DNA from: Sphingobium sp. Leaf26
GTDB taxonomy: Bacteria > Pseudomonadota > Alphaproteobacteria > Sphingomonadales > Sphingomonadaceae
Assembly (NCBI RefSeq): GCF_001421665.1
Contig: NZ_LMKV01000033.1
Location: forward strand, 105,268 to 169,267
Length of the DNA stretch: 64,000 nt
Reading direction: 5' to 3'
In this document: in pieces, positions 50,170-57,872 of the stretch
Layout: each line of letters begins with the position of its first letter
Numbering within the stretch: position 1 is the first letter of the stretch
Translations under genes and position numbers: made by a program
Notes under the pieces: model-generated
The model's database searches: none
The model's input: the letters and a program-made list of their open reading frames with translations, nothing else
Told to the model about the DNA's origin: nothing

Positions 50170-52045
50170 ATTCCCGGAGACCCCTTTTTGTGACCAACAA
50201 ATTGGGGGCAGACCGATCCAAGCAGCAAGCGAATCCATCCTGGCCGGATCAGAGCGCACGCTCGACCTCTGGCCTATCGGCAATTGCCAGGCATCCGCGC
50301 TGATCGACCGCATGGGCCGCATGGTGTGGGCCTGCGTCCCGCGCGTGGACGGCGACCCGGTCTTTTCCGCACTGCTGGACGACAAGGCTTGGGACGACCA
50401 GCAATCGCGCGGCTTCTGGGCCGTAGAGCTGGAGAATTGCGTCGCGGTCGAACAACATTATATCCGCAACACCCCGATATTGGTGACGCGCCAGAGCGAC
50501 GGCCAGGGCAATGCGATCGAAATTCTGGATTTCTGCCCGCGCCACAAGCATAAGGGCCGCATCTACCGGCCAGTCGCGTTCATCCGCATCGTACGACCGG
50601 TGGCCGGCTCCCCCCGCATCCGCGTGAAATTCCGCCCGACGACCAACTGGAACGGCGAACATGTGCCGATCAGCTATGGCTCAAACCATATCCGCATCGT
50701 CCTGTCCTACATGGCCATGCGCGTGTCGACCAATGCGCCCATCGGGCTGATCAGCCAGGAAAGCTGGTTCCGGCTGGAGCAGGACGCCCATTTCTTCATG
50801 GGACCGGACGAGGGTTTCTCCGACGCGCTGCGCCCGGCGATCGAGCGGATGCTGGACGATACGATCAACGAATGGCAGCTTTGGGTCCGTGGGCTGGCCA
50901 TCCCCGCCGAATGGCAGGAAGCCGTGATCCGATCCGCCATCACGCTGAAACTGTGCCAGCATGAGGAAACCGGCGCGATCGTCGCCGCGCTGACCACTTC
51001 CATTCCCGAACATGCCGACAGCGGGCGCAACTGGGACTATCGCTACTGCTGGGTCCGCGACGCCTATTATACGGTTGAAGCACTCAATCGGCTGGGCGCG
51101 CTGGACGTTCTGGAATCCTATCTCGTCTACCTCCGCAACATCGTCGATGGCGCCAAGGGCGGGCATATCCAGCCGCTCTACGACGTGCGCGGCAATGCGA
51201 CGCTCACCGAATGGGAAGCGGAAAGCCTGCCCGGCTATCGCGGCATGGGGCCGGTGCGGGTGGGCAACGCCGCCTATGAACAGATACAGCACGACGCCTA
51301 TGGCCAGATCGTGCTGTCTTCGGTTCAAGGCTTCATCGACCAGCGATTGCTGCGCATGGCCGGCCATGCCGATTTCGATGCGCTGGAGGCGGTCGGCGAA
51401 CGGGCCTGGGCGGTCTATGACCAGCCGGACGCGGGCCTTTGGGAATTGCGTACCCGCGCCCATGTCCACAGCTATAGCGCGGTCATGTGCTGGGCGGCCT
51501 GCGATCGGCTGGCCCATGCGGCCTTGGCGATGGACCTGCCGCTGCGTGCCGCCCATTGGGAAAATCGCGCCGAAACGATGAAGGCGCGCATATTGGAGGC
51601 ATCATGGCGCGAAGACAGCCAGGCCATATCCGCCAATTTCGAGGATGACGCCCGCGACGCATCCCTGCTGCAATTGCTCGATCTGCGGTTCCTGACCGCC
51701 GACGATCCGAAATTCATCGGCACGCTGGCCGCGCTGGAGGCCGATCTGCGCCGGGGCAACGACATGCTCCGCTACAGCGCGCCGGACGATTTCGGCGAGC
51801 CGGTGACGGCGTTCAACGTCTGCACCTTCTGGCTGGTCGAGGCGCTGCACCGCAGCGGCCGGCGTGAGGAAGCGCGTGAATTGTTCGAAGAAATGCTGTC
51901 CCGCCGCACGGCGGCCGGGCTGCTGTCCGAGGATATCGACCCCGCGACCGGGGAATTATGGGGGAACTATCCCCAGACCTACTCATTGGTCGGCATCATC
52001 AACTGCGCCGTCTTGCTGAGCAAACCGTGGAGCGCAATGCGTTGA
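50126..52045 (+). CDS. Glycoside hydrolase family 15 protein (glucoamylase/trehalase-like)
   Basis: The ~600-residue cytoplasmic protein has an N-terminal beta-sandwich domain starting LDLWPIGNCQASALIDRMGR and an (alpha/alpha)6 barrel with NWDYRYCWVRDAYYTVEAL, the GH15 region holding the catalytic acid, and LLSEDIDPATGELWGNYPQT (catalytic base area). Mycobacterial members hydrolyse trehalose; others cut alpha-1,4-glucans. No signal peptide. The frame opens at TTG 50126 inside otsB; the family normally starts close to LDLWPIGN, so the true start may be a rare codon near 50201-50240. Its TGA overlaps otsA. Confidence 0.9.
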   Translation: MPPSGIICPRGPPDRFPETPFCDQQIGGRPIQAASESILAGSERTLDLWPIGNCQASALIDRMGRMVWACVPRVDGDPVFSALLDDKAWDDQQSRGFWAVELENCVAVEQHYIRNTPILVTRQSDGQGNAIEILDFCPRHKHKGRIYRPVAFIRIVRPVAGSPRIRVKFRPTTNWNGEHVPISYGSNHIRIVLSYMAMRVSTNAPIGLISQESWFRLEQDAHFFMGPDEGFSDALRPAIERMLDDTINEWQLWVRGLAIPAEWQEAVIRSAITLKLCQHEETGAIVAALTTSIPEHADSGRNWDYRYCWVRDAYYTVEALNRLGALDVLESYLVYLRNIVDGAKGGHIQPLYDVRGNATLTEWEAESLPGYRGMGPVRVGNAAYEQIQHDAYGQIVLSSVQGFIDQRLLRMAGHADFDALEAVGERAWAVYDQPDAGLWELRTRAHVHSYSAVMCWAACDRLAHAALAMDLPLRAAHWENRAETMKARILEASWREDSQAISANFEDDARDASLLQLLDLRFLTADDPKFIGTLAALEADLRRGNDMLRYSAPDDFGEPVTAFNVCTFWLVEALHRSGRREEARELFEEMLSRRTAAGLLSEDIDPATGELWGNYPQTYSLVGIINCAVLLSKPWSAMR

Positions 52046-53448
52046 GCCGTCTGATCGTCATATCCAACCGGGTCAGTAGACCCAGCAAGACCGGCAACCA
52101 GGGCGGTCTTGCTGTAGCCCTCTCTCAGGCCTTGCGCGAAAGCCGGGGCATATGGGTCGGCTGGTCGGGCGAAGTCACCGACAATTTCACCGGCCATATC
52201 GGCTTTGCCGAGGATGAAGGCGTCAAGACGGCGACGATCGACCTGGAAGAGCAGGATGTCGACGAATATTATAATGGCTATGCCAACAAGACGCTGTGGC
52301 CGCTGTTCCATTTCCGCATCGACCTGGCCGAATATGCCCGCGATTTCGAGGGCGGCTACAACCGCGTCAACAAACGCTTTGCGGAGACGGCCAGCCCGCT
52401 GATCGAACCCGAAGACATCATCTGGGTCCATGATTATCACATGATCCCGCTGGGCCAGATGCTGCGCGACAAGGGATTGAAGAACCGCATGGGCTTCTTC
52501 CTCCACATCCCCTGGCCGCCGACGCGCCTGCTGGTGTCGCTGCCCCATCACAGCAAGCTGGTCAGCACCCTGTTCGCTTATGACGTCGTCGGCTTCCATA
52601 CCGAGGAGTGGCTCGAATCCTTCCGCCATTATGTGGAACGGGAAATGGGCGGCACGGTGGACGGCGATTTCGTCACCGTGGGCGATCGCACCATTCAGGC
52701 GGTGGCCTGCCCGATCGGCATCAACGCGCAGGAGTTCGCGCAGGCCGCGACCAGTGATGCCGCGAACGAAATGAGCACATTGGTCCGCGCGTCCTTGCAG
52801 GACCGGACCATGATCGTCGGCGTCGACCGGCTCGACTATAGCAAGGGTCTGGAAGAACGGTTCAATGGCTATACCCGGTTCCTGAAGGATCACCCGGAAC
52901 ATCATCGCAAGGTCGTGCTGACCCAGATCGCTCCGCCTTCGCGGGGCGAAGTCGAAAGCTATCAGCAGATCCGCGCCACGCTGGATTCGCTCGCGGGGCG
53001 CCTGAACGGCGAGTATAGCGATGTGGACTGGACCCCGATCCGTTACGTCAATCAGGGTTATCCGCGCGACAAGCTGGCCGGCATCTACCGCGGCGCCAAG
53101 ATCGGGCTGGTGACGCCGCTGCGCGACGGCATGAACCTGGTGGCGAAGGAATATGTCGCGGCGCAAGACCCCGAAGACCCCGGCGTGCTGATCCTGTCGC
53201 GCTTTGCCGGGGCGGCGATGCAGTTGAAGGACGCGCTGCTCATCAACCCGTATAGCCCGGAGGAGATGTCCGACGCGATCCTGCGCGCGCTGGCCATGCC
53301 GCTGGATGAGCGCAAGCGGCGCTGGCGGGCGATGATGGATAGCGTGGAGCAGCAGGATATAAGCTGGTGGCGGCAATGTTTCACCGGCCGGCTGATGGCG
53401 GTCGGACGTGAGGGTGAACCGGCGGACGTCGAGGAAACCGCCGGTTGA
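52042..53448 (+). CDS. otsA: Trehalose-6-phosphate synthase
   Basis: This GT20 enzyme joins UDP-glucose and glucose-6-phosphate. Seen are LIVISNRVSRPSK, NQGGLAVALSQALRE, IIWVHDYHMIPLGQML, GVDRLDYSKGLEERFNGYTR and PLRDGMNLVAKEYVAAQDPE. The 468-residue length from TTG 52042 is close to E. coli OtsA; GTG 52027 would add five residues. The start overlaps the GH15 stop (TTGA). Trehalose made here would be an osmo- and desiccation protectant. Confidence 0.94.
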   Translation: MSRLIVISNRVSRPSKTGNQGGLAVALSQALRESRGIWVGWSGEVTDNFTGHIGFAEDEGVKTATIDLEEQDVDEYYNGYANKTLWPLFHFRIDLAEYARDFEGGYNRVNKRFAETASPLIEPEDIIWVHDYHMIPLGQMLRDKGLKNRMGFFLHIPWPPTRLLVSLPHHSKLVSTLFAYDVVGFHTEEWLESFRHYVEREMGGTVDGDFVTVGDRTIQAVACPIGINAQEFAQAATSDAANEMSTLVRASLQDRTMIVGVDRLDYSKGLEERFNGYTRFLKDHPEHHRKVVLTQIAPPSRGEVESYQQIRATLDSLAGRLNGEYSDVDWTPIRYVNQGYPRDKLAGIYRGAKIGLVTPLRDGMNLVAKEYVAAQDPEDPGVLILSRFAGAAMQLKDALLINPYSPEEMSDAILRALAMPLDERKRRWRAMMDSVEQQDISWWRQCFTGRLMAVGREGEPADVEETAG

Positions 53449-53501
53449 GCGAAGGCAAGCCACCGGTTGAGTGTTGCCACCGCTCCGTCTAGGCAACCGC
53501 C

Positions 53502-53636
53502 ATGCACAGTGACGATGAAGATGAAGCCCGTGGCCTCTGGCCCGCCATCCGCGCCCGATCCGGCGTCATATTGGGCGTGGTCGGCCTGATCGGCTGGTGC
53601 GCGATGATCTGGTTCATGTTCGGGGACGTGCTGTAG
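53502..53636 (+). CDS. Small single-span membrane protein, unknown
   Basis: A 44-residue frame MHSDDEDEARGLWPAIRARS continues into one hydrophobic segment GVILGVVGLIGWCAMIWFMF. The acidic head and single helix look like a real membrane peptide. Ribosome-site resemblance is weak (AGG). It lies between otsA and purC. No family known to me. Confidence 0.5.
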   Translation: MHSDDEDEARGLWPAIRARSGVILGVVGLIGWCAMIWFMFGDVL

Positions 53637-53765
53637 CGGTCGCATGGAATTGCACCCCCCGTCATATTGCTCTATGGGCCGGCCAAGCAGCCCCGGCACC
53701 CGCTTATCCTTTCCGATTCGCGTTTGCCGGGGCGTAATGTTTTCTAAGATAAGACAGGAACGCGC

Positions 53766-54548
53766 ATGGCCCGTCGCCGCCAGATCTACGAAGGCAAGGC
53801 AAAGATCCTTTACGAAGGCCCCGAGCCAGGCACGATCATCCAATATTTCAAGGATGACGCCACCGCCTTCAACGCCCAGAAAAAGGGCACGATTTCCGGC
53901 AAGGGCGTTTTGAACAACCGGATTTCCGAGCATATCTTCACCCTGCTCGGCCAGATCGGCGTGCCGACCCACTTCATCCGCCGCCTCAACATGCGCGAAC
54001 AGCTCGTCCGCCAGGTCGAGATCGTGCCGATCGAGGTCGTGGTGCGCAACGTCGCCGCCGGATCGCTCAGCAAGAAGCTGGGCATCGAGGAAGGCACGCA
54101 GCTCCCCCGGACGCTGATCGAATATTGCTACAAGGATGATGCGCTGGGCGACCCGCTGATCTCCGAAGAGCATATCGCCTGCTTCGGCTGGGCTACGCAG
54201 GAAGAAATGCACGACATCGCCGACATGGCGATCCGCATCAACGATTTCATGTGCGGCCTGTTCGCCGGGATCGGCATCCGCCTGGTCGATTTCAAGCTGG
54301 AATTCGGTCGCCTGTATGACGGCGATTACAGCCGCGTCATCCTGGCGGACGAGATCAGCCCCGACGGGTGCCGCCTGTGGGACATGGCGACCAACGAGAA
54401 GCTGGACAAGGATCGCTTCCGTCGCGACCTGGGCGGCGAGAGCGAGGCTTATCAGGAAGTGGCCCGCCGTCTTGGCCTGCTGCCCGAAGGGCTGGACACC
54501 ACCGTCCTCGACCTCGACACGCATCGCAAGAAGCGCGAGAAGGACTGA
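53766..54548 (+). CDS. purC: Phosphoribosylaminoimidazole-succinocarboxamide synthase
   Basis: PurC joins CAIR and aspartate in purine synthesis. The protein starts RRRQIYEGKAKILYEGPEPG and has QVEIVPIEVVVRNVAAGSLS, RLVDFKLEFGRL and ILADEISPDGCRLWD. The 260-residue length is usual. A terminator follows directly, so it is transcribed apart from purS-purQ. Confidence 0.95.
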   Translation: MARRRQIYEGKAKILYEGPEPGTIIQYFKDDATAFNAQKKGTISGKGVLNNRISEHIFTLLGQIGVPTHFIRRLNMREQLVRQVEIVPIEVVVRNVAAGSLSKKLGIEEGTQLPRTLIEYCYKDDALGDPLISEEHIACFGWATQEEMHDIADMAIRINDFMCGLFAGIGIRLVDFKLEFGRLYDGDYSRVILADEISPDGCRLWDMATNEKLDKDRFRRDLGGESEAYQEVARRLGLLPEGLDTTVLDLDTHRKKREKD

Positions 54549-54558
54549 ATAAGGAAGG

Positions 54559-54584
54559 GCCGGCCATAGCGCCGGCCTTTTTTA
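54559..54584 (+). terminator. Rho-independent terminator after purC
   Basis: Arms 54559-54565 and 54572-54578 (GGCCGGC and GCCGGCC) with a six-base loop are followed by six T residues (54579-54584), ten bases after the stop. Confidence 0.88.
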
Positions 54585-54609
54585 TATCCTGAACCTTCCC
54601 TCCATACCC

Positions 54610-54630
54610 CCGTTCGGGCCAAGCCAGTCG
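54610..54630. repeat. Half-unit of the CCGTTCGGGCTGAGC repeat family
   Basis: CCGTTCGGGCCAAGCCAGTC differs by a few bases from the arm at 25752. No facing arm is present. It lies between purC and the permease gene. Confidence 0.45.
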
Positions 54631-54658
54631 ACGCCCTGCCCTTCCCGGATATCCTGCC

Positions 54659-55411
54659 TCACGCCATCAGCGCATCGACCAGCAGCTTGAGGCCAAGCAG
54701 CACCATCAGCACATAGATGAGCGTGTAGAAGCGCGCGGCGTCGACCCGGCGGACCAGCGCCACGCCGGCGAAGGTCGCCCCGATGGCCACCGGCGCCAGC
54801 ATCGCCGTCGCCATCAGGTTGCGCGTGGTGAATTGCCCCAGCGCGGCGTAGGCCGGCACCTTCATCCAGTTCATCACCGCAAAGGCGACCGCGGTCGTCC
54901 CGACCAGCATGTCGCGCGGCAACTTTTTGGGCAGCACCCACATCTGGAAGGGCGGCGATCCGGCATGGGCGATCTGGCTGGTAAAGCCGCTGCCGATGCC
55001 GAACAGAAAGCCCATCCAGTCGGGCGAATGGGATGGCAGCACGATCGCCCCGCCCCGCTCGACCCAGAGCCGTTGCAGACCGAACAGCATGGAAATGACG
55101 CCCAGCGCGCCCAGCACGGTGCTTTCGGGCACCTGCGCGGCAAAGACATAACCCAGCCCCACGCCCACCGCCATGCCGGGCAGCATCACCTTCAGGACAT
55201 GCGCGTCCCAACTTTTGCGAAACGCCCAGACGCTGACGACATCTTGCAAAATCAGGATCGGCAACAGGATCGCCGCCCCGCGCACCGGATCGACACCCAG
55301 CGCCATGATCGGCATCGCCAGCGCCCCCACGCCGGCAAAGCCACCCTTGGCAAGGCCGGAAACGATGACCGCGACGATGGCGCAGGTGAAGTAGAGCAGG
55401 TCCGGGTTCAT
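54659..55411 (-). CDS. TauE/SafE family permease (sulfite exporter-like)
   Basis: The 250-residue inner-membrane protein has about eight hydrophobic segments. The repeat halves SGLAKGGFAGVGALAMPIMA and GFTSQIAHAGSPPFQMWVLP are characteristic of TauE/SafE, which moves organosulfur or carboxylate anions out of or into the cell. The substrate cannot be read from sequence. It is on the opposite strand from its purine neighbours and interrupts the purC-purS order. Confidence 0.88.
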   Translation of the reverse strand: MNPDLLYFTCAIVAVIVSGLAKGGFAGVGALAMPIMALGVDPVRGAAILLPILILQDVVSVWAFRKSWDAHVLKVMLPGMAVGVGLGYVFAAQVPESTVLGALGVISMLFGLQRLWVERGGAIVLPSHSPDWMGFLFGIGSGFTSQIAHAGSPPFQMWVLPKKLPRDMLVGTTAVAFAVMNWMKVPAYAALGQFTTRNLMATAMLAPVAIGATFAGVALVRRVDAARFYTLIYVLMVLLGLKLLVDALMA

Positions 55412-55467
55412 GCGGTCGGCTTAAGCGATGTGCGAGCCGGTGGGAATGGAGGATTGGGTGGGGAGCG

Positions 55468-55556
55468 GACGGTCTCCTATTGAAAGGATGACCAGCGATT
55501 GCAGACGTTGCGCAATAGAAATCATTCAGCGACCATCGCTCGATTGCGAAAGTTTA
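55468..55556 (+). repeat. Dispersed 89-base element, copy B
   Basis: This stretch aligns over 89 bases with 22386-22474 (about 70-75% by eye). The strongest blocks are GACGGTC at the left end, AAATCATTC and ATCGCTCGATTGCG near the right. It ends four bases before the ATG of an orphan membrane protein, so it must carry that gene's promoter or leader if the gene is expressed. Confidence 0.65.
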
Positions 55557-55560
55557 GATC

Positions 55561-55977
55561 ATGAGTAGCATTGGTGGAATGCGAATCGCCTCTGCCAGAT
55601 TGCGCCTACTCGGAAATTGCGTGTTCGCAACCGTCCTCGCGCTCGTATTCTTCTTGGTATTTCTAAGCGATGGTAGAATTCTGAATTTGACAGCCATCAG
55701 GGGAGGCGACGTGACCTGGCAGGGTATCCAGCTATTTTGTTGGATGATGTTGCTTGGCTTCGGATGGCGTCTCACCGTCGGTAGTTGGAAGCATCTGAGG
55801 GGTTTGAAGCGTGTGACGCTGATGGGCTTACTGACCCTTCTTATATTTCTGGTCATCTTTTCTTTTTTGCCTGATACCGCTCCGCGCTGGGTAGGCGCGA
55901 TGTTAGCAGGCTTGACGGCGTTCGCTGCAAGCCTAGTCGCGGATCGGATTGTCCCCAAAGCAGCATCTAATCGCTGA
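55561..55977 (+). CDS. Hypothetical four-helix membrane protein
   Basis: The 138-residue protein has hydrophobic segments at about 14-36, 52-72, 82-103 and 108-128 and a short basic end. No family recognised. GC content is clearly lower than in neighbouring purine genes, suggesting acquisition. No ordinary ribosome site precedes the ATG; the dispersed element B ends there. Its role is unknown. Confidence 0.55.
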   Translation: MSSIGGMRIASARLRLLGNCVFATVLALVFFLVFLSDGRILNLTAIRGGDVTWQGIQLFCWMMLLGFGWRLTVGSWKHLRGLKRVTLMGLLTLLIFLVIFSFLPDTAPRWVGAMLAGLTAFAASLVADRIVPKAASNR

Positions 55978-56548
55978 GCCTTAACGACAATTGGTCACTT
56001 GATTTGGTCGTTCGATTTACGAACTGCTGTCCGAATGAGCGTCCAGTTTTAGGATGCAGATCATCACAAGGAAATGACAACTTCTGGTCGCTTGCGGTCA
56101 TACCTCTTTCGTCATGCCGGGCTTGACCCGGTATCCCGCTTTCCTCCGGGCCAGAATAAGCGACAACCCGGATCAAGACGGGGGTGACGGAAGCGCTCGG
56201 CACCGGCCATCGCCATACGCGCACCATGCCCCTACCAATGTAGGATTTTATCTGATCTATCCTGCCGGATGACAGTCTCGCCGCGCCCCATTTTACTCTA
56301 TATCCGCCGAAATCGGCCGCACCATCGTGACCCGACTGTCGCGTTCCCGGCGCGTTGCTGTGGCCTGCCCGTCGCTGCAACGGCGCGGCGTCGTGCCCTT
56401 ACAGGCGCGTCGCTGCCGCGTGGGCGGCGCATATCCACCTGTTTCCGACACTTTTGCTTGTCCAGTGACGGTGTGAACTTTGCAGCGCCATGCAACCGTG
56501 ACCCTGTCGTGACCCACGCCGTTGCTTCGGCTGCCCTCGATCATGCCC
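55978..56548. other. Non-coding gap of 571 bases with one palindromic repeat
   Basis: I see no credible gene. Open frames here run through the palindrome or antisense and look like chance. Apart from the repeat at 56110-56189 the stretch has no recognisable signal. Confidence 0.55.
56110..56189. repeat. REP-like palindrome (CGTCATGCCGGGCTTGACCC type)
   Basis: The left arm starts CGTCATGCCGGGCTTGACCC and the right arm, ending at 56189 with GGGGGTGACG, is its imperfect complement. It belongs to the widespread alphaproteobacterial intergenic repeat of this sequence type. Confidence 0.75.
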
Positions 56549-56698
56549 TCATCGCTTCGCGCGATAGCCGATCAGCAGGCCGAAGGCGAAACAGGCGAGC
56601 AGGGCGAGGCGGACCTTGCCGTCCGGGTCGCTATAGCCAACAATTTGCTGTCCCCATGCGAACAGCCCGACAAACATCGCCAGTGCCAGCCCGGACAT
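56549..56698 (-). CDS. Small two-helix membrane protein, unknown
   Basis: The 49-residue protein starts MSGLALAMFVGLFAWGQQIV and ends LLACFAFGLLIGYRAKR, two hydrophobic segments joined by YSDPDGKVR. GGGGGGAG precedes the ATG at 56698. It is divergent from purS. No function known. Confidence 0.6.
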   Translation of the reverse strand: MSGLALAMFVGLFAWGQQIVGYSDPDGKVRLALLACFAFGLLIGYRAKR

Positions 56699-56861
56699 CC
56701 CACTTGCTCCCCCCTCCCAAATCTGCCGGGCACAATAGCGCAATGACGGCTAAGAAAGTCATAATGGCTTGCCTCCGCGCCCCGCCGCGCCTAGGGGGTG
56801 CGGCAAAGTTTGGCCGTGCGCAATCGCGCGGCTTCAGTCGATTCCAAGGAGTCCGCGTCTC

Positions 56862-57095
56862 ATGAAAGCCCGCATCTTCGTCACTCTCAAGGGCGGTGTG
56901 CTCGATCCGCAGGGGCGTGCGATCCAGCATGCGCTGAGCGGTCTGGGCTTCGACGGCGTCAATGACGTGCGCGCCGGCAAGCTCATCGAACTGGACCTGG
57001 CCGATGGCACCAGCGACGAAGATATCGACGCCATGTGCCGCAAGCTGCTGGCCAACACGGTGATCGAAAATTACCGCATCGAAAAGGTCGCCTGA
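56862..57095 (+). CDS. purS: Phosphoribosylformylglycinamidine synthase subunit PurS
   Basis: PurS is the small bridging subunit that lets PurQ deliver ammonia to PurL. The 77-residue protein starts MKARIFVTLKGGVLDPQGRA and has GFDGVNDVRAGKLIELDL, the full family pattern. AAGGAG precedes the ATG. purQ follows after one base. Confidence 0.94.
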   Translation: MKARIFVTLKGGVLDPQGRAIQHALSGLGFDGVNDVRAGKLIELDLADGTSDEDIDAMCRKLLANTVIENYRIEKVA

Positions 57096-57096
57096 A

Positions 57097-57771
57097 ATGA
57101 AGAGCGCCGTCATCGTCTTTCCGGGCAGCAATTGCGACCGCGACCTGGCGGTGGCGTTCGAGGCTGCGACCGGAAGCAAGCCGGAGATGATCTGGCACCG
57201 CGACACCGACCTGCCCGACGACATCGACCTGATCGGCGTACCGGGCGGCTTTTCCTATGGCGACTATCTGCGTTCCGGTGCGATGGCCGCACGGTCGCCG
57301 GTGATGCAGGCCGTGGCAAGAGCCGCCGATCGCGGCGCCTTCGTCCTGGGCATCTGCAACGGGTTCCAGGTGCTGACCGAAAGCGGCCTGCTGCCCGGCG
57401 CGCTGCTGCGCAATGCCGGTGGCCATTTCGTCTGCCGCGACGTCGCCCTGACGGTCGAGAACGCCCAGAGCGCCTTTACCAGCCTGTACGACGCGGGCGA
57501 AGCGATCACTTATCCGGTGGCGCATCATGACGGCAATTATTTCGCCGACGACGCCACGCTCGACCGGCTGGAAGGCGAAGGCCGCGTGGCGCTGCGCTAT
57601 GCGGAAAGCGTCAATGGTTCGGCCCGCAACATCGCCGGCATCCTGAACGACGCCGGCAATGTGCTGGGCATGATGCCCCACCCCGAGCGCGTGATCGAGG
57701 CTGCCCATGGCAAGACCGACGGCCAGCGCCTGTTCAAGGGGATCGTCGAGGGGTTGCTGGCGAAAGCGTAA
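57097..57771 (+). CDS. purQ: Phosphoribosylformylglycinamidine synthase subunit PurQ (glutaminase)
   Basis: This class I glutamine amidotransferase supplies ammonia for FGAM synthesis. It starts SAVIVFPGSNCDRDLAVAFE; the triad is C87 (GICNGFQVL), H195 and E197 (PHPERV). 224 residues is normal. purL, often nearby, is absent here; a strong terminator follows. Confidence 0.95.
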   Translation: MKSAVIVFPGSNCDRDLAVAFEAATGSKPEMIWHRDTDLPDDIDLIGVPGGFSYGDYLRSGAMAARSPVMQAVARAADRGAFVLGICNGFQVLTESGLLPGALLRNAGGHFVCRDVALTVENAQSAFTSLYDAGEAITYPVAHHDGNYFADDATLDRLEGEGRVALRYAESVNGSARNIAGILNDAGNVLGMMPHPERVIEAAHGKTDGQRLFKGIVEGLLAKA

Positions 57772-57792
57772 GCCGCCTTTCCTGACCGGCAC

Positions 57793-57832
57793 AAAAAAGA
57801 GCGCCTTCCTCGTCGGGAAGGCGCTCTTTTTT
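57793..57832 (+). terminator. Bidirectional terminator between purQ and the BY-kinase gene
   Basis: Arms 57793-57809 and 57816-57832 form a 17-bp stem whose ends are A and T runs, so it can stop transcription from both convergent genes. Confidence 0.9.
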
Positions 57833-57872
57833 ATGTCCTACAGCGGCCCTGACGGCTTATCACCGGCGCAGG

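Noticed and set aside
55967..56380. Minus-strand frame after the orphan membrane protein
   Set aside because: Its middle is a translation of the REP-like palindrome (SGIPGQARHDERG type), a known false signal.
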